The position numbers and the translations under genes were made by a program. A stretch of DNA of 64,000 nt from Adiantum capillus-veneris (Eukaryota; Streptophyta; Polypodiopsida; Polypodiales; Pteridaceae), in contig CM043959.1 in assembly GCA_014529385.2 (NCBI GenBank), positions 52,513,753 through 52,577,752 of the forward strand, in the 5' to 3' direction. Numbering within the stretch: the stretch's first letter is position 1; each line of letters opens with the position of its first letter. Under the pieces are notes generated by a model. That model was not told the origin of the DNA. It did not search any database and saw nothing but the letters and a program-made list of their open reading frames with translations. This document shows, one piece after another, positions 45,338-60,960 of the stretch.

Positions 45338-46962
45338 TGCATGATCCGATAGCTGAGATTAAAGCCGCCTCGCCCCTCCAAATTTGGGCCCTAGATCCCC
45401 CAGTGATGACGTGGCAGTAGGAATCTCGTACTTGCGCCAAATTTGCCGCCATCCGCACCAAAATGTTACCTGCTGAGCATTTTCGTCTTCATGCTCGTTG
45501 TCGTGCGAGCACCACCGCAGCCCCTGCAAGCTCTTCTTCCTTGCACTGCTCGCTCGCTCGCTCGTGCCTCGCCATCTCCTTGCTTTGTTCCCCCGCGACC
45601 ATTTTTGTCTAATTCTCTGGGATGATTGCAGATGTTCATGCCGGAATGTACAAAGTCTCTTAATCTGAAATCTTGCAGGGATTTCTAATGTTTGTAATTA
45701 TGCACAGGTGTCTGATCGTGGCAGCTGTGAAGAATACAACATTATAAGCAGCTTGCGAGGGCTATCAGGATGAAAAAGACTTCTTTACCAAGGTACATTT
45801 ATTTAAATCTTGCATTGCACCAATCCGATTCACCTGTATCCGTCTGTTTTGTGCATTCTGTGTAGGTAATTCGATGTCTTTAAATGTGTATAGAAACGGC
45901 GTTTCTGTAAAGAAGACAAAGCCAGATGGCAAATTGTTTGTCAATAACTGGGACCAGCACATCAAAGTTGTAGAGAGCATTTCAGAAAACAAAAACCTTT
46001 TGAGTGCAGGTTTCTTGTATTCCACTGCAAGTCAAAATTTAAGTGCTGCCAGCGAGACCAACTTATCAGCCAGGTGCATTTTCAAGTCAGCTTTCTTCAA
46101 CATGAGATCACGAGCTTTTTAAGTACCAGTAGAGGTGTCTGGGATACATAAGGTTCTCATGTAAATTCCTTAAATAGATTTCGAGGAGTTTCATGCTACA
46201 CTTTTTCAAGTTTTTGGAACTGCCACGCATGTATTCTTGTTTTGTGTAAGGTGGACTATCATATTTTACCTTTGTTGACCTCGCAAATTTCATTTATCTT
46301 TGTACTGGCAAAGTAAAACATCCTCCAATGACGTAGAACTGCACATTATCAAGGATAAAAGCTCTTGAGTCATCAAAGATTTTTCTTTCAAGAATGACTT
46401 GTTCTATGATACTTAAATGTCTTGAGAAAAGCTCTTAAGGAGGGTCTTTCTAAGTCAAGGTCTCATAGAGGTAAACACATCGGCACGAAAATTGAAGCTT
46501 TGATAGAAGTCACATCTTGCATATCTTGGCTTAACCTCATTGTCATGCATGGACAACTGATGAAGCTCCTCACATTGACCATTCATTGTATGTTCCTCTT
46601 GATTTTTATTATATGGTAGGTGCCTTAATCTACATGGGGCAATACAAGAGGAATTATCCACTGTGCTCTCCCTTCGTCATATTGGGTAACAAGCAAGCCC
46701 CCTAGACCTTGGCCATTTATCTAGGCCATTAAGAATGGCCAAACCATCTGCTGACCTCATAAGAATGTCCAAACCATGTTGTGCTCTCATCTAATCTCTT
46801 GTAATAGCTCCTCTGAAGTATCATAGAATGGCACCCACTCATTGGCAGTTCTGTGTCGAAGTCACGTAGAAGTATCACATCTCCATCTCTCGAGGATTCC
46901 CATATTCCTGAATTCATAGTGGTATATGGTGACCATGTCTTTGGAAGAATTTAATGAGATGA
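45338..46962 (+). other. Spacer with a possible host-gene exon
   Basis: An open segment at 45866-46073 is bounded by a splice acceptor (TGTGTAG) and donor (CAG|GTGCAT) and encodes SMSLNVYRNGVSVKKTKPDGK...NLSAR with normal composition. An upstream Ser/Ala/Cys-rich short frame (from 45463) resembles a transit-peptide-like first exon. No family is recognised and no further exons are seen, so this may be a captured gene fragment. The rest (46110-46962) shows nothing. Confidence 0.3.
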
Positions 46963-47859
46963 TGTCACGTGCACATCTAACTCTATGTGCATGTGGACGA
47001 ACTGTAACTCCTACTTCTAGGGTTTAGGACAGCCTAGGAAGTGTTTTGGCACCCTTGTGAGCTTGTATGCAAGACGTGCATGTCCATGCAATTTAGAGTA
47101 GTTGCATGCCCTCTGATTGCACATGTGCACAAATGGTGTCTGCTAGGTGTAGGCATCAGGGAGTGTTGCCATACAAAATCATTAGTACCAAGCCTAGGTA
47201 ACAATTGCATATGAAGCACCTCTTATTGATAATTCTTAACTTATTAATAACTTTTAACTTATTAATAATTGACATGTTGCATTATTTTAGGCTGCCTTCT
47301 GGCCTCATGACTGCTTGACCTAGCATAAAAGGCCTATGTAGGTGACCCCAAGGGGCCACCACTTCAACCCAAGTTAGTACCTTGCAGTGAGCTTGCAGTA
47401 CACGTCCCTAGCAGCACTAGCGTTTCCTCTCCTCCAACCACCAGGGTTTTCAGCCATCAGCCATCAGCCCATTGCCAGCATCAGCATCAGATTTCAGCCA
47501 TAGCCTCTTTGTCAATTTGCAGATCCATGCCAGACTAGCCCTAGTGTTTCCAATTTTCAGCCCTTAGCCTCGCATATCCAAGCATCCACAACCAAATCCC
47601 ATTAGCATCTCAGCATCCAGATCCATTGTATCAGCATTTGTGCAATCTAAAGCAAATACCTATCTAGCGATAGAGAGGGGGCCCTTGGAGGGGGGTTTGG
47701 GACCCCATCTTCTTCTCTCTATATCACTTGGAGAACCTTCACTCTCACTATCATTCTCTCTTCTCTCTCTAGTCTATTGCACATCTCTAAGGAACCTTGA
47801 GTTCGCACTGAGTACTCATCTCGAGAATTCACCATAAATCACTTCCGTTGCACATTACA
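46963..47859 (+). repeat. Gypsy G1, 5' LTR
   Basis: 897 bp from TGTCACGTGCACATCTAAC to TTGCACATTACA. Shares ends and several internal blocks with the LTRs of G2 and the solo LTR at 42109. Confidence 0.75.
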
Positions 47860-47860
47860 T

Positions 47861-47872
47861 TGGTATTAGAGT
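47861..47872 (+). other. Mutated primer-binding site of G1
   Basis: TGGTATTAGAGT, two C-to-T changes from TGGTATCAGAGC. Confidence 0.75.
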
Positions 47873-48390
47873 TCTTTGGCAGTGTTCGGTATCATCACTC
47901 AAAAAACGAACCTAAAGACATAGTTACATGGGACGGCGGTTCGGGGTTGGGAATGGGGATGGGGACGGTGATGAGACGGCAAAAGTCAACAAACAGGGAC
48001 AAGGTCGGAACGGCAAAAAAAAAAAAGAGAGTTTTTTTGGCATTTTTTGACCTACACACATGCCACACACATAGAGCATCATTTTGACCACAAATCTACA
48101 CTAAATAGACTAAAGAGCATGAGCCATATAGGTGCAAATGTGCTAATAAAACATCGAGAAATGAGGATCCAAAGGGTGGCTTGTATAGCCATTGGGGTGC
48201 TTCAAAGTTCAAACATATGGCTGTTGGAGAGGAACTAGCCAGAGCTTGGGTGAGAGAAAAGCCTTTGTAAATGCAGATTGCAAGCAATACCAAGTACCCA
48301 AGAATCCCAAGGTACCCAAAGTATCTGAGAACCCCAAGTACCCAAGTACCCCAAGAACCCAAGCTCTCCAAATACCCTAGTACTCAGTGC

Positions 48391-50343
48391 ATGGTCATCA
48401 CTCAAGGCGGAACGAATACTTTGCGTGAAGGTGATGACTCTGAAGTTGGAGAAAAAGGGTCTAAACCAAGAGGACCGTTTTTGGATCCTCCTCCGTCCCC
48501 ATCTACGCGACAAATTGCACCAAATTCTATGGAGGCTTTCGTAAAGTCCATGATGGAGATTATGCCATTGAAGGAGGCTTAGCGGGCGCAGTCGAAAGGG
48601 AAAAAGAGGCTCAGCGGGCCGTAGGCGAGCGGGAATGCGAAGCTCATTGTGTAGCTGCTGAAGGAAAGAGGCCAGCTATGGAGCTAGATCGTGAGGCACT
48701 ATGAGACCAACACTTGCAACACTTGGTTCTTCACGTGCTCTCTTCGAAGAGCGATCCACCCAAGAGGCCGGCGAGTCATCACGTAGACCTAGTAGAGACG
48801 ACGACTCCAAAAATCGAGTCACTGAAAAGTTAACTTTTAGTAAGTATGATGGTAGGCTTTGCTACTAGCAAGAAAAACAGTAACAATAAAGTTTTGACTC
48901 CATGTATTTGTCGGGTGATGCTATTAATTGGTATCAAGCCTGGCAAGAGGCAGAATTGACCGAGCATCTTAAGCATGCCGCGGATATGGCAAACCACTGT
49001 CTTATAGTTAGGTCGATTTCCAAGAACAACTCAATGCTCGTTTTATGCCACCGTAGTACCTTGATCGGTTGAAAGAGGATTGGAGAGCTCTCAAACAAAA
49101 TGGGATTCCCGTTATGCCTTTTTCCAACCGTAGTTTGGAGATCAATGCTCAATTGGGTAAGTCGGACGAGGAACATTTCCTTTTTGGTTTGGATGAGTGT
49201 ATCAAATACGACGTGAAAGTCTTAGGACCCATTGACTACGACGACGCCATTAGGATTGCTCTTGAGCAAGAAATGAAGCACAACAAAGGTAAGCCCAAGG
49301 AAAACAAGTCATCTTCACGTACCCCGTAGAACTCTCAAAACCAAGAGATTGGTAATTCTTCTTCGTCTTCTCAATCTTCGTCTACACCTAAGGCAAGTAA
49401 CTTTTCACCTGATAGTGATAATAAAGAAAAGACTAAAACTTAGGAAACCCCTAAGTCGACCGGATGAAAATTCTGCTAAAGAAATAGTGGGAGGTTGGTT
49501 AAGTCTTGAAGAAAGAACCAAGTATGGAAAAGAAGTAAGATGTTATGAGTGTCACACTAAGGTCACATGGAAAGAGGTCCTAAGGAATCACCTAAGAAAG
49601 AACCCACATCTTCTGTTAGTGTCATGCATGAACAAGGTGGTGCACCCCAAGTTTTTGAGGATCATCCTGATGAGTCTCTCATTAAGAGTTATGGTCATGT
49701 GAATGGTCAATGTATTGCGGTCTTGTTTGATTCAAGCAGTGTTTGGTTAGTGATTCTCTTTGTGAAGAGGGCACGTTTAGAAGCCGTTCCAACAACTCCC
49801 ATTGCGGTTTCTGGTTTGGCTCTTGGCATGGACTCTTCAATCACGCATGAATGTCGTAGTGTGCTAGTCTCTATTCAGCAAGTATCTTTTTGTCACAAGT
49901 TTGTTGTGTCTCCTCTAGGTGGATGTGATATGATCTTAGGCATTAAGTGGTTTATGAGCGTAAGCCACAAATAAATTGGGATGAAAACACGCTCACTCTC
50001 TCTCAGGCGGGTGCCTCTTCCGTGATCATTCGTAAGCAGGGCATCCATTCTTTGCCTCTTAAATTTCATGTGCAAGCTAAGTGCGAGCTACGTCGAGGAG
50101 CTTAAGCGGCGCTCATCTATGCCACTCTAGTGGGTCAAGACCTCAGGACTACAGAACGGTATTCAAGTTTGTTTTAAAAAGTATGAGCATCTATTCTTGC
50201 ATGATGATCTCACACCCAGTCTCCCTCCCGATAGTAAGTCTGTTTGGTGCTCCTATTTTGTTTGTCCGCATGAAAGATGGGTCTTCTCGCTTGTGTGTAG
50301 ATTACAGAGCACTCAACAAGATGACAATCAAGAACAAGTTTCC
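48391..50343 (+). pseudogene. Gypsy G1 gag-protease-RT relic
   Basis: Starts MVITQGGTNTLREGDD at 48391, the same start as in G2 (MVITRSGMDTSHEGG). Then Gag (LSGDAINWYQAWQ, about 48907; EDWRALKQNGIPVMPF..FLFGLDECI, 49075-49200), a CCHC-like CYECHTKGHMERG (about 49540) needing a frame correction, a protease-like segment (GQCIAVLFDSSSVW, about 49707, with GGCDMILGIKW), and the first RT block [26 protein letters not shown] (50271-50346). Many stops and frameshifts. The frame stops where the S-family LTR is inserted. Confidence 0.75.
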
Positions 50344-51027
50344 TCTCACGAACTGTTGACGTGTCAATCCACTGAAGAACGGAGCCAACCTGTAGATTCC
50401 GGCTCAAAGGCCTATCCTAAGTGAAGAAGCTGAAGCAGCAGAAGAAGTTTTACCGACTTACAAAGTCTTTCCGAGTGGCCTATTTTTAAAGAAGAGTTCC
50501 CACCAACTTATGGGACCTCGTCCGATGGGGCCCAAGTGACCTATTTTTAAAGAAGAGTTTCCACCAACTTATGGGACCTCGTTTGATGGGGCCAAGTGAC
50601 CTAAAGATATTAAAGTAAAGGAGGACCAACACACACACAGGTTCAATTTGCGATGACGTGCCAGTTGTACGAACGCCCACAAAACGCGTTGTGGTGCCAC
50701 ATGGCAGAGTGTACTGATTTCCACGTTTTACGTTGTTGACGTGGCAGGTGTATGGATTTCAGTGATTCACACTGGCAGCTTTGGGCGCAAGCTCTTGGGA
50801 CTAGATGCTCTAGAGTGTAATGCTTTTCATGTAACTGCTTTTCACAGGCCAAGGGCCTTTAAATATGTGCATAGGGCTCAGTCTTTGGTACTCTTTTGGG
50901 TGAAAGGTGCGGAGCGCGAGTACCGCATTGTATTGAGTTCAAGTATTATAAAGAAATACCAAAAGGGGTGTCAAGGTTTGGGGCCAGTATTCTCTGGAGT
51001 GGAATTCCGCCACTCCGTGTCGCGTGT

Positions 51028-51028
<1 letters not shown>
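50344..51028 (+). mobile_element. LTR of family S, copy 2, plus orientation
   Basis: Begins TCTCACGAACTGTTGAC, matching the reverse complement of the ends of copies 1 and 3, and continues through the shared landmarks (GGCCAAGGGCCTTTAAATATG, TATTATAAAGAAATACC, AAGGGGTGTCAAGGTTTGG). It runs into a (CT)n tract at 51029. Beyond that the match to the other copies is lost, so its right end and target duplication are not established. It contains a 61-bp tandem duplication (units start at 50480 and 50541). Confidence 0.75.

Positions 51029-51073
<45 letters not shown>
51029..51073. repeat. (CT)n microsatellite
   Basis: About 22 CT units at the broken right end of family S copy 2. Confidence 0.95.
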
Positions 51074-53678
<2,605 letters not shown>

Positions 53679-53679
53679 T

Positions 53680-53691
53680 TGGTATCAGAGC
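53680..53691 (+). other. Primer-binding site of G2
   Basis: TGGTATCAGAGC one base after the LTR end. Confidence 0.88.
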
Positions 53692-54111
53692 TTTGGCAGT
53701 GTTCTATATCACTCAAGGAAAGAACCACAAGAACCACATAATTTTTTTTGCTTGTTGCGGTCGCACGTAACCCAAGTCCTCTTGGGCGTGTCGATTCCTA
53801 ATCGTGTTTTTGAAGAGTGACAAGAAACCCAAGAAAGAAGGGCTTGTCAAGCCTCCCCTTGTTTCTCTTTTCACTCTTTGAGAGCGGACCGTGCACTTAG
53901 CGGCCAACCAATCGACGTGAGGTGGGAAAAAGCAACTTTGGTGTGAGGGCAAGGCCGCGAAGGGGTGCGCCCGCAGGAAAGAGAAGATCTCGGGTAAAGA
54001 GAAGATCCTTCTCTAACACAAATTGCAAGCTAAAGAAGACCCTCAAGAACCTCAATACTCAAGACCCTCAAGAACCTCAAGAACCAAGACCCACAAGAAC
54101 CCAAGTTCCTG

Positions 54112-55389
54112 GTGAACTTAAGAACCGAAGACTTCAGTGGATGGTCATCACCCGAAGCGGAATGGATACTTCGCATGAAGGTGGTGAGCATGGGAGTGGC
54201 GAAGAAGAGTTTTTCCTACCTTCCCCCATCTACGCAAAGGATTGCACTAACTCCTATGGAGGCTTTCGACAAGATGATGATGGACAGGAAGTTAGAACGC
54301 GAAGCAAGAAAAGCAGAAAGAAAGGCAGAACACAAAGAAAGAATGACAGCCATACAGCGTGAGCGCTAGCAAGCACGCTTGGCGGCCGAAGAAATACGAG
54401 CAGAAATGGATCGGGAGCACCAAGAAAGAAAAGCAAAATTGGCTTGCGAGCGCGAAGAAAGCCGGTTAGCCTTTGCGCGTGAGCGCGAGCATGCGTGCTT
54501 GGCGGCCGAACAGAGAGCCCAACACATGCAAGAGTTGTTCCGACTCTTTTCTAATGTGCAGGCACAAATTGAAAAGAATCAAGAAAAGGAGACTCTCTCA
54601 GTCTCTTCTTTTCCAAAGCAAGACACACATGATTTGCACGATAATGATCAGCATGATGAATTGCATGATAATGATAAGCATGATGATTTGCATGATCAAG
54701 ATGTGATTATTCACGAGCATGATGATTTGCATGACAAAGATGTGATTGTTCACAAGGATGATGGTTTAGTTGATACTTTGTTTAGTGAAGCTAACCTCAT
54801 TGCAAATTCGATAGATCACGAAGAACCGATCTTGGCTCTCGAGTCGAGTTCCAAAGAACCACCATAGGAAGTATTATGTGTTCGAATGATTAGTCAACAC
54901 GCATAGTTCCAGTGTTTCATTCGTGATGCTTTCCTGTATTTTGGTCACTGTCCTTATGTGATCCCTTTTCATAGACATGACATATTGCACGATGAACACG
55001 ATTCACTGATGAATGAGCACGAATGTATGCGGATTACTCATGAAAAGATGAAATGTTTGCATTCAAGGAATTCACATTCCATGTCTCTTCCTTGGCATGA
55101 CACAGTATCAGAAAGAGCACAAGAAGGATTGAGCATCAAGCATCGGCATTTCCATTGTGATTTGATTGATTTAGATCAGAAAGTCAAGATTCGACCCCAT
55201 TGTTTGCGTGTGTTTGATGAACGGTTTGGCACTCTGAACTTTGTTCATCTGCATTGCATACACAGTTTTTTCGAAGGAATAGTATTTTTCGAGTCACTTT
55301 ACATGGAATGGGTATGTTCATGTTTTTGTGTTGGAGGTGGTTTTAGGAATTTTCAGCCTAAGAGGTACTTGAAGCAGGTAGACGCATGA
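54112..55389 (+). pseudogene. G2 Gag-like frame with His/Asp-rich repeat region
   Basis: One phase stays open from 54112 to 55389 except for stops at 54367, 54865 and 54904 (all TAG). A neighbouring frame carries the family start MVITRSGMDTSHEGG at 54141, so an early frameshift is likely. Order: a region shared with G1 (TPMEAFDKMMM), a long Arg/Glu-rich helical stretch (EREARKAERKAEHKER; AEEIRAEMDREHQERK), then a His/Asp repeat (about 54631-54765) with units like HDNDQHDEL and HDLHDKD, then a second His-rich part (PFHRHDILHDEHDSL, about 54961) and a hydrophobic, Cys-rich end. No zinc knuckle or enzyme motif is present. Possibly metal-binding. Function unknown. Confidence 0.6.
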
Positions 55390-55603
55390 CTATAGACGAA
55401 GTTCAAGCATTGAAGGAGCCATAGATGACTTTGTGTCGCTTTTAGCATGGCCCAAAGAAGCAAGCGTTGCAGACCTTTATGAAGTTCAAGTATCGCATGA
55501 CCCACGCATCAGAGTGGGCCAGCGAAGAGTCCTTCACAGGATTCCAGACGCTGTTGGCGATCTCCCTCGACGCCATACAGTTCGATACCTATACCTCACT
55601 TTG

Positions 55604-55615
55604 AAAAGGAGGGGA
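55604..55615 (+). other. Polypurine tract of G2
   Basis: AAAAGGAGGGGA directly precedes the 3' LTR start TGTCATGTGC. Confidence 0.85.
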
Positions 55616-56807
55616 TGTCATGTGCACATCTAACCCTATGTGTACGTGGACAAGCTACTTCATGACATGGGTTCAGTTCAGTTAGCTTATGAAGTGTTTT
55701 GGCACTTTTTGTGAGTCTGTTCTCAGACCGTGCATGTTCAGACACTTAGAGTAGATGCATATCCTCTGGTTGCACACAGCATGACCATCAGATTACAGTC
55801 AAAACCCATCAGGAGCATTTTTACAGTGCATAGACCTATTTTCCCTATTTTTGACATTTTTTACTTATTATTTTTAAGTGACTTTTGTCGGGAACTCGGA
55901 AGGGCAAATTTAGTAAGCCAATTTATAAGAAAACCCAGCGCTAGTGTATTCTGGCAGAAGAGGCAGCAGGAATATCTATTCAATAGGCACCTTCTTAGCA
56001 AGATTCCCCCCCCCCCCCCCCCCCCTCAACAGACCTAGCGTTTTTGCATTTGCAGAGGCCTAGCGTTTTCATCCACAGTCTGCCTGGCGTTTTTTGCACA
56101 GCAGATCAGCCCCGGCAGCAGCAAGACAGCAGAACCCCTAGCGTTTTTGCAACAAAACACAAAACCAGCCCTAGCGTTTTTGGATCAGCAAGCAAGCTTA
56201 GCGTTTTGTAGACTCACCGTGACAAAACTCAGATTAGCATCAGTGTTTTCAGTTTTCACCATCAAGACACCACAGTAGAAGTCTCGAACCTTGCAGATCT
56301 CACCTTCCCGCAGCAGATCCTCGCTGCACGGTTAGATCTACGTAGTTTGCAGATTCAGCCCGGAAAACGTAGATTTTAGCATCTGCGATTTCAGCGCGTT
56401 GTCGTTGCATCGCCGTCATCGCCGTCATCACCGACATAGAGTCAGAATTCAGCAGATACAAGATTTGCAGATTTCAACCATTAGCGTTTTCAGATTTCAG
56501 CCCGTCTCGTCGTAGTTCTCATCGTCGTCGGCAAGTCCAAAGCATTGTAGAGATTTGTGCAATCAATAGTAGACCGCTCTCGCCATAGAGAGTGGGGCCT
56601 TCGGAGGAGGGTTTGACAACATTTTGGTGTTGTATTCTTCTCTCTCAGTCTTAGTGCCCTTATTCACAGTGTTCACCACTTTGTTTGTGTCCATTGCACT
56701 CTCACTAAAGGATTGGAAGGCTCTCCCTTCCGTAAGTAAAAGGAACCTTGAGCACAGTTCGGAGCACTCATCTTGAGCAAAGTTCAACATTCACTTCCGG
56801 TGCACCT

Positions 56808-56809
<2 letters not shown>
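55616..56809 (+). repeat. G2 3' LTR
   Basis: 1194 bp, ending CACCTTA where the 5' LTR has CACCTTACA. A (C)n run lies at about 56007-56025. The TAGCGTTTT motif series is kept (56034-56490). Confidence 0.85.

Positions 56810-56869
<60 letters not shown>
56810..56869. repeat. (GA)n tract between G2 and LINE A
   Basis: About 30 units, then AAAGAAAGAAAG into the LINE A 3' end. On the LINE strand this reads as CTTTCTTTCTTT(CT)n after the element. Confidence 0.95.
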
Positions 56870-56873
<4 letters not shown>

Positions 56874-56898
56874 AAGAAAGATTTTTAACGTCTATGTC

Positions 56899-56914
56899 AG
56901 GCCGAAATCGGCCT
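56899..56914 (-). other. 3'-terminal stem-loop of LINE A
   Basis: AGGCCGA-TT-TCGGCCT on the LINE strand, preceded by GTCTCAT and followed within about 30 bases by the CT tail. LINE B has the same layout. Confidence 0.65.
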
Positions 56915-57093
56915 ATGAGACAAATCAAATGTACATGGTGTGTATGTCATCCGTCTATCGGAAAGACAAATGAAACAAAACTGAACTGAATGTAGGTAGT
57001 GGAGTATCTTAGGAGGGATGGAGCTCTATCTCTAGGGGTATATGCATGTCTATATGCTCAAGGTAGTACAATCATGAGAATGCACCAAGCTAT

Positions 57094-58312
<1,219 letters not shown>

Positions 58313-58343
58313 TGAAATGAAATGTTATATTAACGTCTTCAAA

Positions 58344-58358
58344 AGGCCAGAATGACCT
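58344..58358 (-). other. 3'-terminal stem-loop of LINE B
   Basis: AGGTCA-TTC-TGGCCT on the LINE strand (one G-U pair in RNA), preceded by GTCTCAT and followed by GAAGACGTTAATA and the TTTCA tail. Same place as in LINE A with a changed stem sequence that still pairs. Confidence 0.6.
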
Positions 58359-58581
58359 ATGAGACCAAACTGATACAAAAGTGGTGAATCTGTTACAATG
58401 TCTGGGTACCTTAGTACTAAAGTACTAAGTGTGAAAAGTGTGAAAGTAAATGTGAAAAACTAAATACAAAGTATTAAATAAACTTCTTAGGAGCATTCTG
58501 GGTGTCTGGCTAGAATGCTTCTAATCCTTTGTTGTAGTCTCCTCCGATGAAGTGTGCTTCTGCATCTTGGTCGTGGTCGTC

Positions 58582-60882
58582 TCAATTTCTAATCTCAATC
58601 GCTCTGTCAATTAGGGTGCCTTTGGTATGAATGTGGGTACTCCTTTGTGTTGGCTGTTGGCCTCTTGCTTCCCCTTCCACTCCTGCTTCTCTCGATCCGA
58701 AGAAATCTGTGATCTGCCTCTGAGGCTGTAGTGCTCTTTGTCTTCTCATTATATTATCCTTGTGCCGATGTAGTTCCAGTAGGTACAAGCCTAAGCATCT
58801 TTGATCTTGGTATTGCATGATTCTATCTAGAGGTCCAAAGCCTTCTTTAAAGAGGCAATGAAAACGCCCACGTATCTCATAGTATACTGTGCAGTGGCAT
58901 ATATAGTGTAATTCTGTCTCTGGCTCCATTCCGCATAACTTGCAAATTCTGCTCTCAGGTGGGATTCCCCTAAATCTGCCAAATTCAATTTCCAACTGGT
59001 GTGAGGATGTACGAATCTGACCAATAGCACATCTCAAACCATGAGACAGGTGGGTATCCATGTAACTCGGGCGAATCACAAATCCATCTTCAGATAGTTG
59101 TAGGAAGTTTTCTTTGTAGTCGGCCATCTTCGTGCCCAATTCTTGTGTAGGGTCTACCCATGTCCTCTTAGTATCCAACTGTATAAGATCCTGTCGGATG
59201 ATTTTATTAATCTCCGTTCGTGTAATTGCCAGTGATGGAGCCTCAAGAGAGTATTGGAAGGGGGGTAATCTTTCCATACTGAACCCGTGTCTCTGAAACC
59301 ACGAGGACAGTTGCGCATACCAGCATGATGTATCCCCTTTCATTGCCAATTGTCGAGAGGATTCGAGGGCCAGTCTAGTATATCGGCCATTATTTGTATC
59401 CCACAAACCATGTATAAAGGACACTGATCTGGTAAGAGCTTCAATTTCTATTGGAGGGGCCGCTAGTTCCGCTCGGGTAATTGCGTGTGGTACGGAGGCC
59501 TTGGCTCTAATCATTAGGGAAATCATAGATACCAAAGGTCTCTCCATTGACTTCCAATTATCCTGGTCCACAGATGGTCCCCAAATCTGGACCCCATAAA
59601 GCATAGCCGAAGCCACCACAGTATCAAAGAGCCAAAGTTTTGTTCGTGGTTCCTGAAACTGCACTTGTGAACACATCCTCTCCAAACCTCCCAGGGCCGT
59701 AGAGGCTCTGGATAATCTAGCATCCGCTGCTTTCTTAAGAGTAAACTTCGGTCCTACAAATACCACCCCAAGGTATGTGTATGCATCTGTGTACTCTACT
59801 GTATCCTAGCCATATGCAAATGTAGGTGCCGATCCCCTAACCCACTGCGGTGTGGTTTTAAACACCATAACTTTGGTTTTACCCAAGTTTACCGACAGTC
59901 CACTGTCCTCCGCGAATTTATGTAATGCATCTAGTTGCCTATGCATTCCATCTGGTGATTCTGCTATCAATACAATATCATCTGCATACAACAACAAAGG
60001 GATCCATGACCCTGCAAGTTGAGCCCATCTGTCACCCTCTCTATCAATGTAATCTGATACCTCTATGTACATACCAAATAAAGTAGGGGACAGTGGGCAT
60101 CCCTGCTTTACTCCAACGGTGGAATGAACAATGTCGGAATCCCCTTCTGGAGTACGTACATAACCAGTTACTGACCCGTATAAGGCCATGATCCCCCCAA
60201 ATAATCTCTTTGGGGACCCCTAACTCTTGCATCCTGCGCATCAATCTTGCCCTTGGTACTGTACTTTCCGAAAATCCACAAAGCAACAATACATCCTTCT
60301 CCCATTTGCTCTTCCTTCCTCAATAATGGCTCTGAGCGTAAGAATATGATCGAAAGTGGAATAACCCCTTCTGAATCCAGCTTGTCCTGTTGCTCTTATG
60401 CCCTCATTCTCTGCCCATCTACTCAATTTTTGTTCAAGAACGGATGCGTACAGTCGGGTCAAAGTGTGACCTACCATAATGGTACGGTAGTTCCCGTGTA
60501 TCATTGGATTCCCTGACTTGAAAATAGGTACGATAGTAGATAATTTCCAAGATTCAGGTAATCCTTCACACATGACCCGATTAAACAGACAAGCAAGGAC
60601 TTCTGAAAGTAGACCCCTGGCATGGATTAGATGTTCTGCTACTAAACCATCATGATCATATGCTCTTCTTGTCTTCAACTTATCAATGGCTTTTTCCACC
60701 ATTTCCGTAGTAAAGAAAGTACTAGTAGCAGGGCATGGCTCTAGCGGATCTGGTAATGGAGGCTGTCCAGATACCATATATAATGATGTTACATATTGAC
60801 CCCAGATCTCAGGAGAAGTAATTGTCGGAGGCGGTGAGTGCTCTTGAAATAAGCGCCATGCCTCATGTGAGTCCTGACTCAA
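58582..60882 (-). pseudogene. LINE B ORF2-like reverse transcriptase
   Basis: Three colinear segments: 60882-60241 (pre-RT and RT start: LPESWKLSTIVPIFKSG, GNYRTIMVGHTLTRLYASVLEQKL, ATGQAGFRRGYSTFDHI), 60189-59806 (VGVKQGCPLSPTLFGMYIE, LLLYADDIVLIAES with the YADD catalytic motif, GLSVNLGKTKVMVF) and 59766-58582 (post-RT, 394 aa). A short deletion in DFRKxFD near 60270 and an extra G near 60195 cause frameshifts; a TAG at 59806 is in frame with what follows. The C-terminal part has CCHC CKLCGMEPETELHYICHC (residues 275-292 of the last segment) and PIP box QRQITDFF (349-356). It would copy the element RNA at a nicked target. Confidence 0.88.
58699..58722 (-). other. PIP box in LINE B ORF
   Basis: QRQITDFF, same consensus and same place (about 57 residues after CCHC) as QSQLTDFF in LINE A. 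Confidence 0.6.
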
Positions 60883-60883
60883 G

Positions 60884-60885
<2 letters not shown>

Positions 60886-60958
<73 letters not shown>
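60886..60958. repeat. (GA)n tract at the LINE B 5' boundary
   Basis: About 36 GA units directly joined to the truncated 5' end of LINE B. Confidence 0.95.

Positions 60959-60960
<2 letters not shown>

Larger units (their letters stand above)
46963..50343 (+). mobile_element. Ty3/gypsy element G1, 5' part, decayed
   Basis: LTR, PBS, gag, zinc knuckle, protease and the start of RT in gypsy order (RT directly after protease). It is cut at 50343 where family S copy 2 begins. No 3' LTR is found after that. LTR and Gag start resemble element G2 at 52487-56809. Confidence 0.75.
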
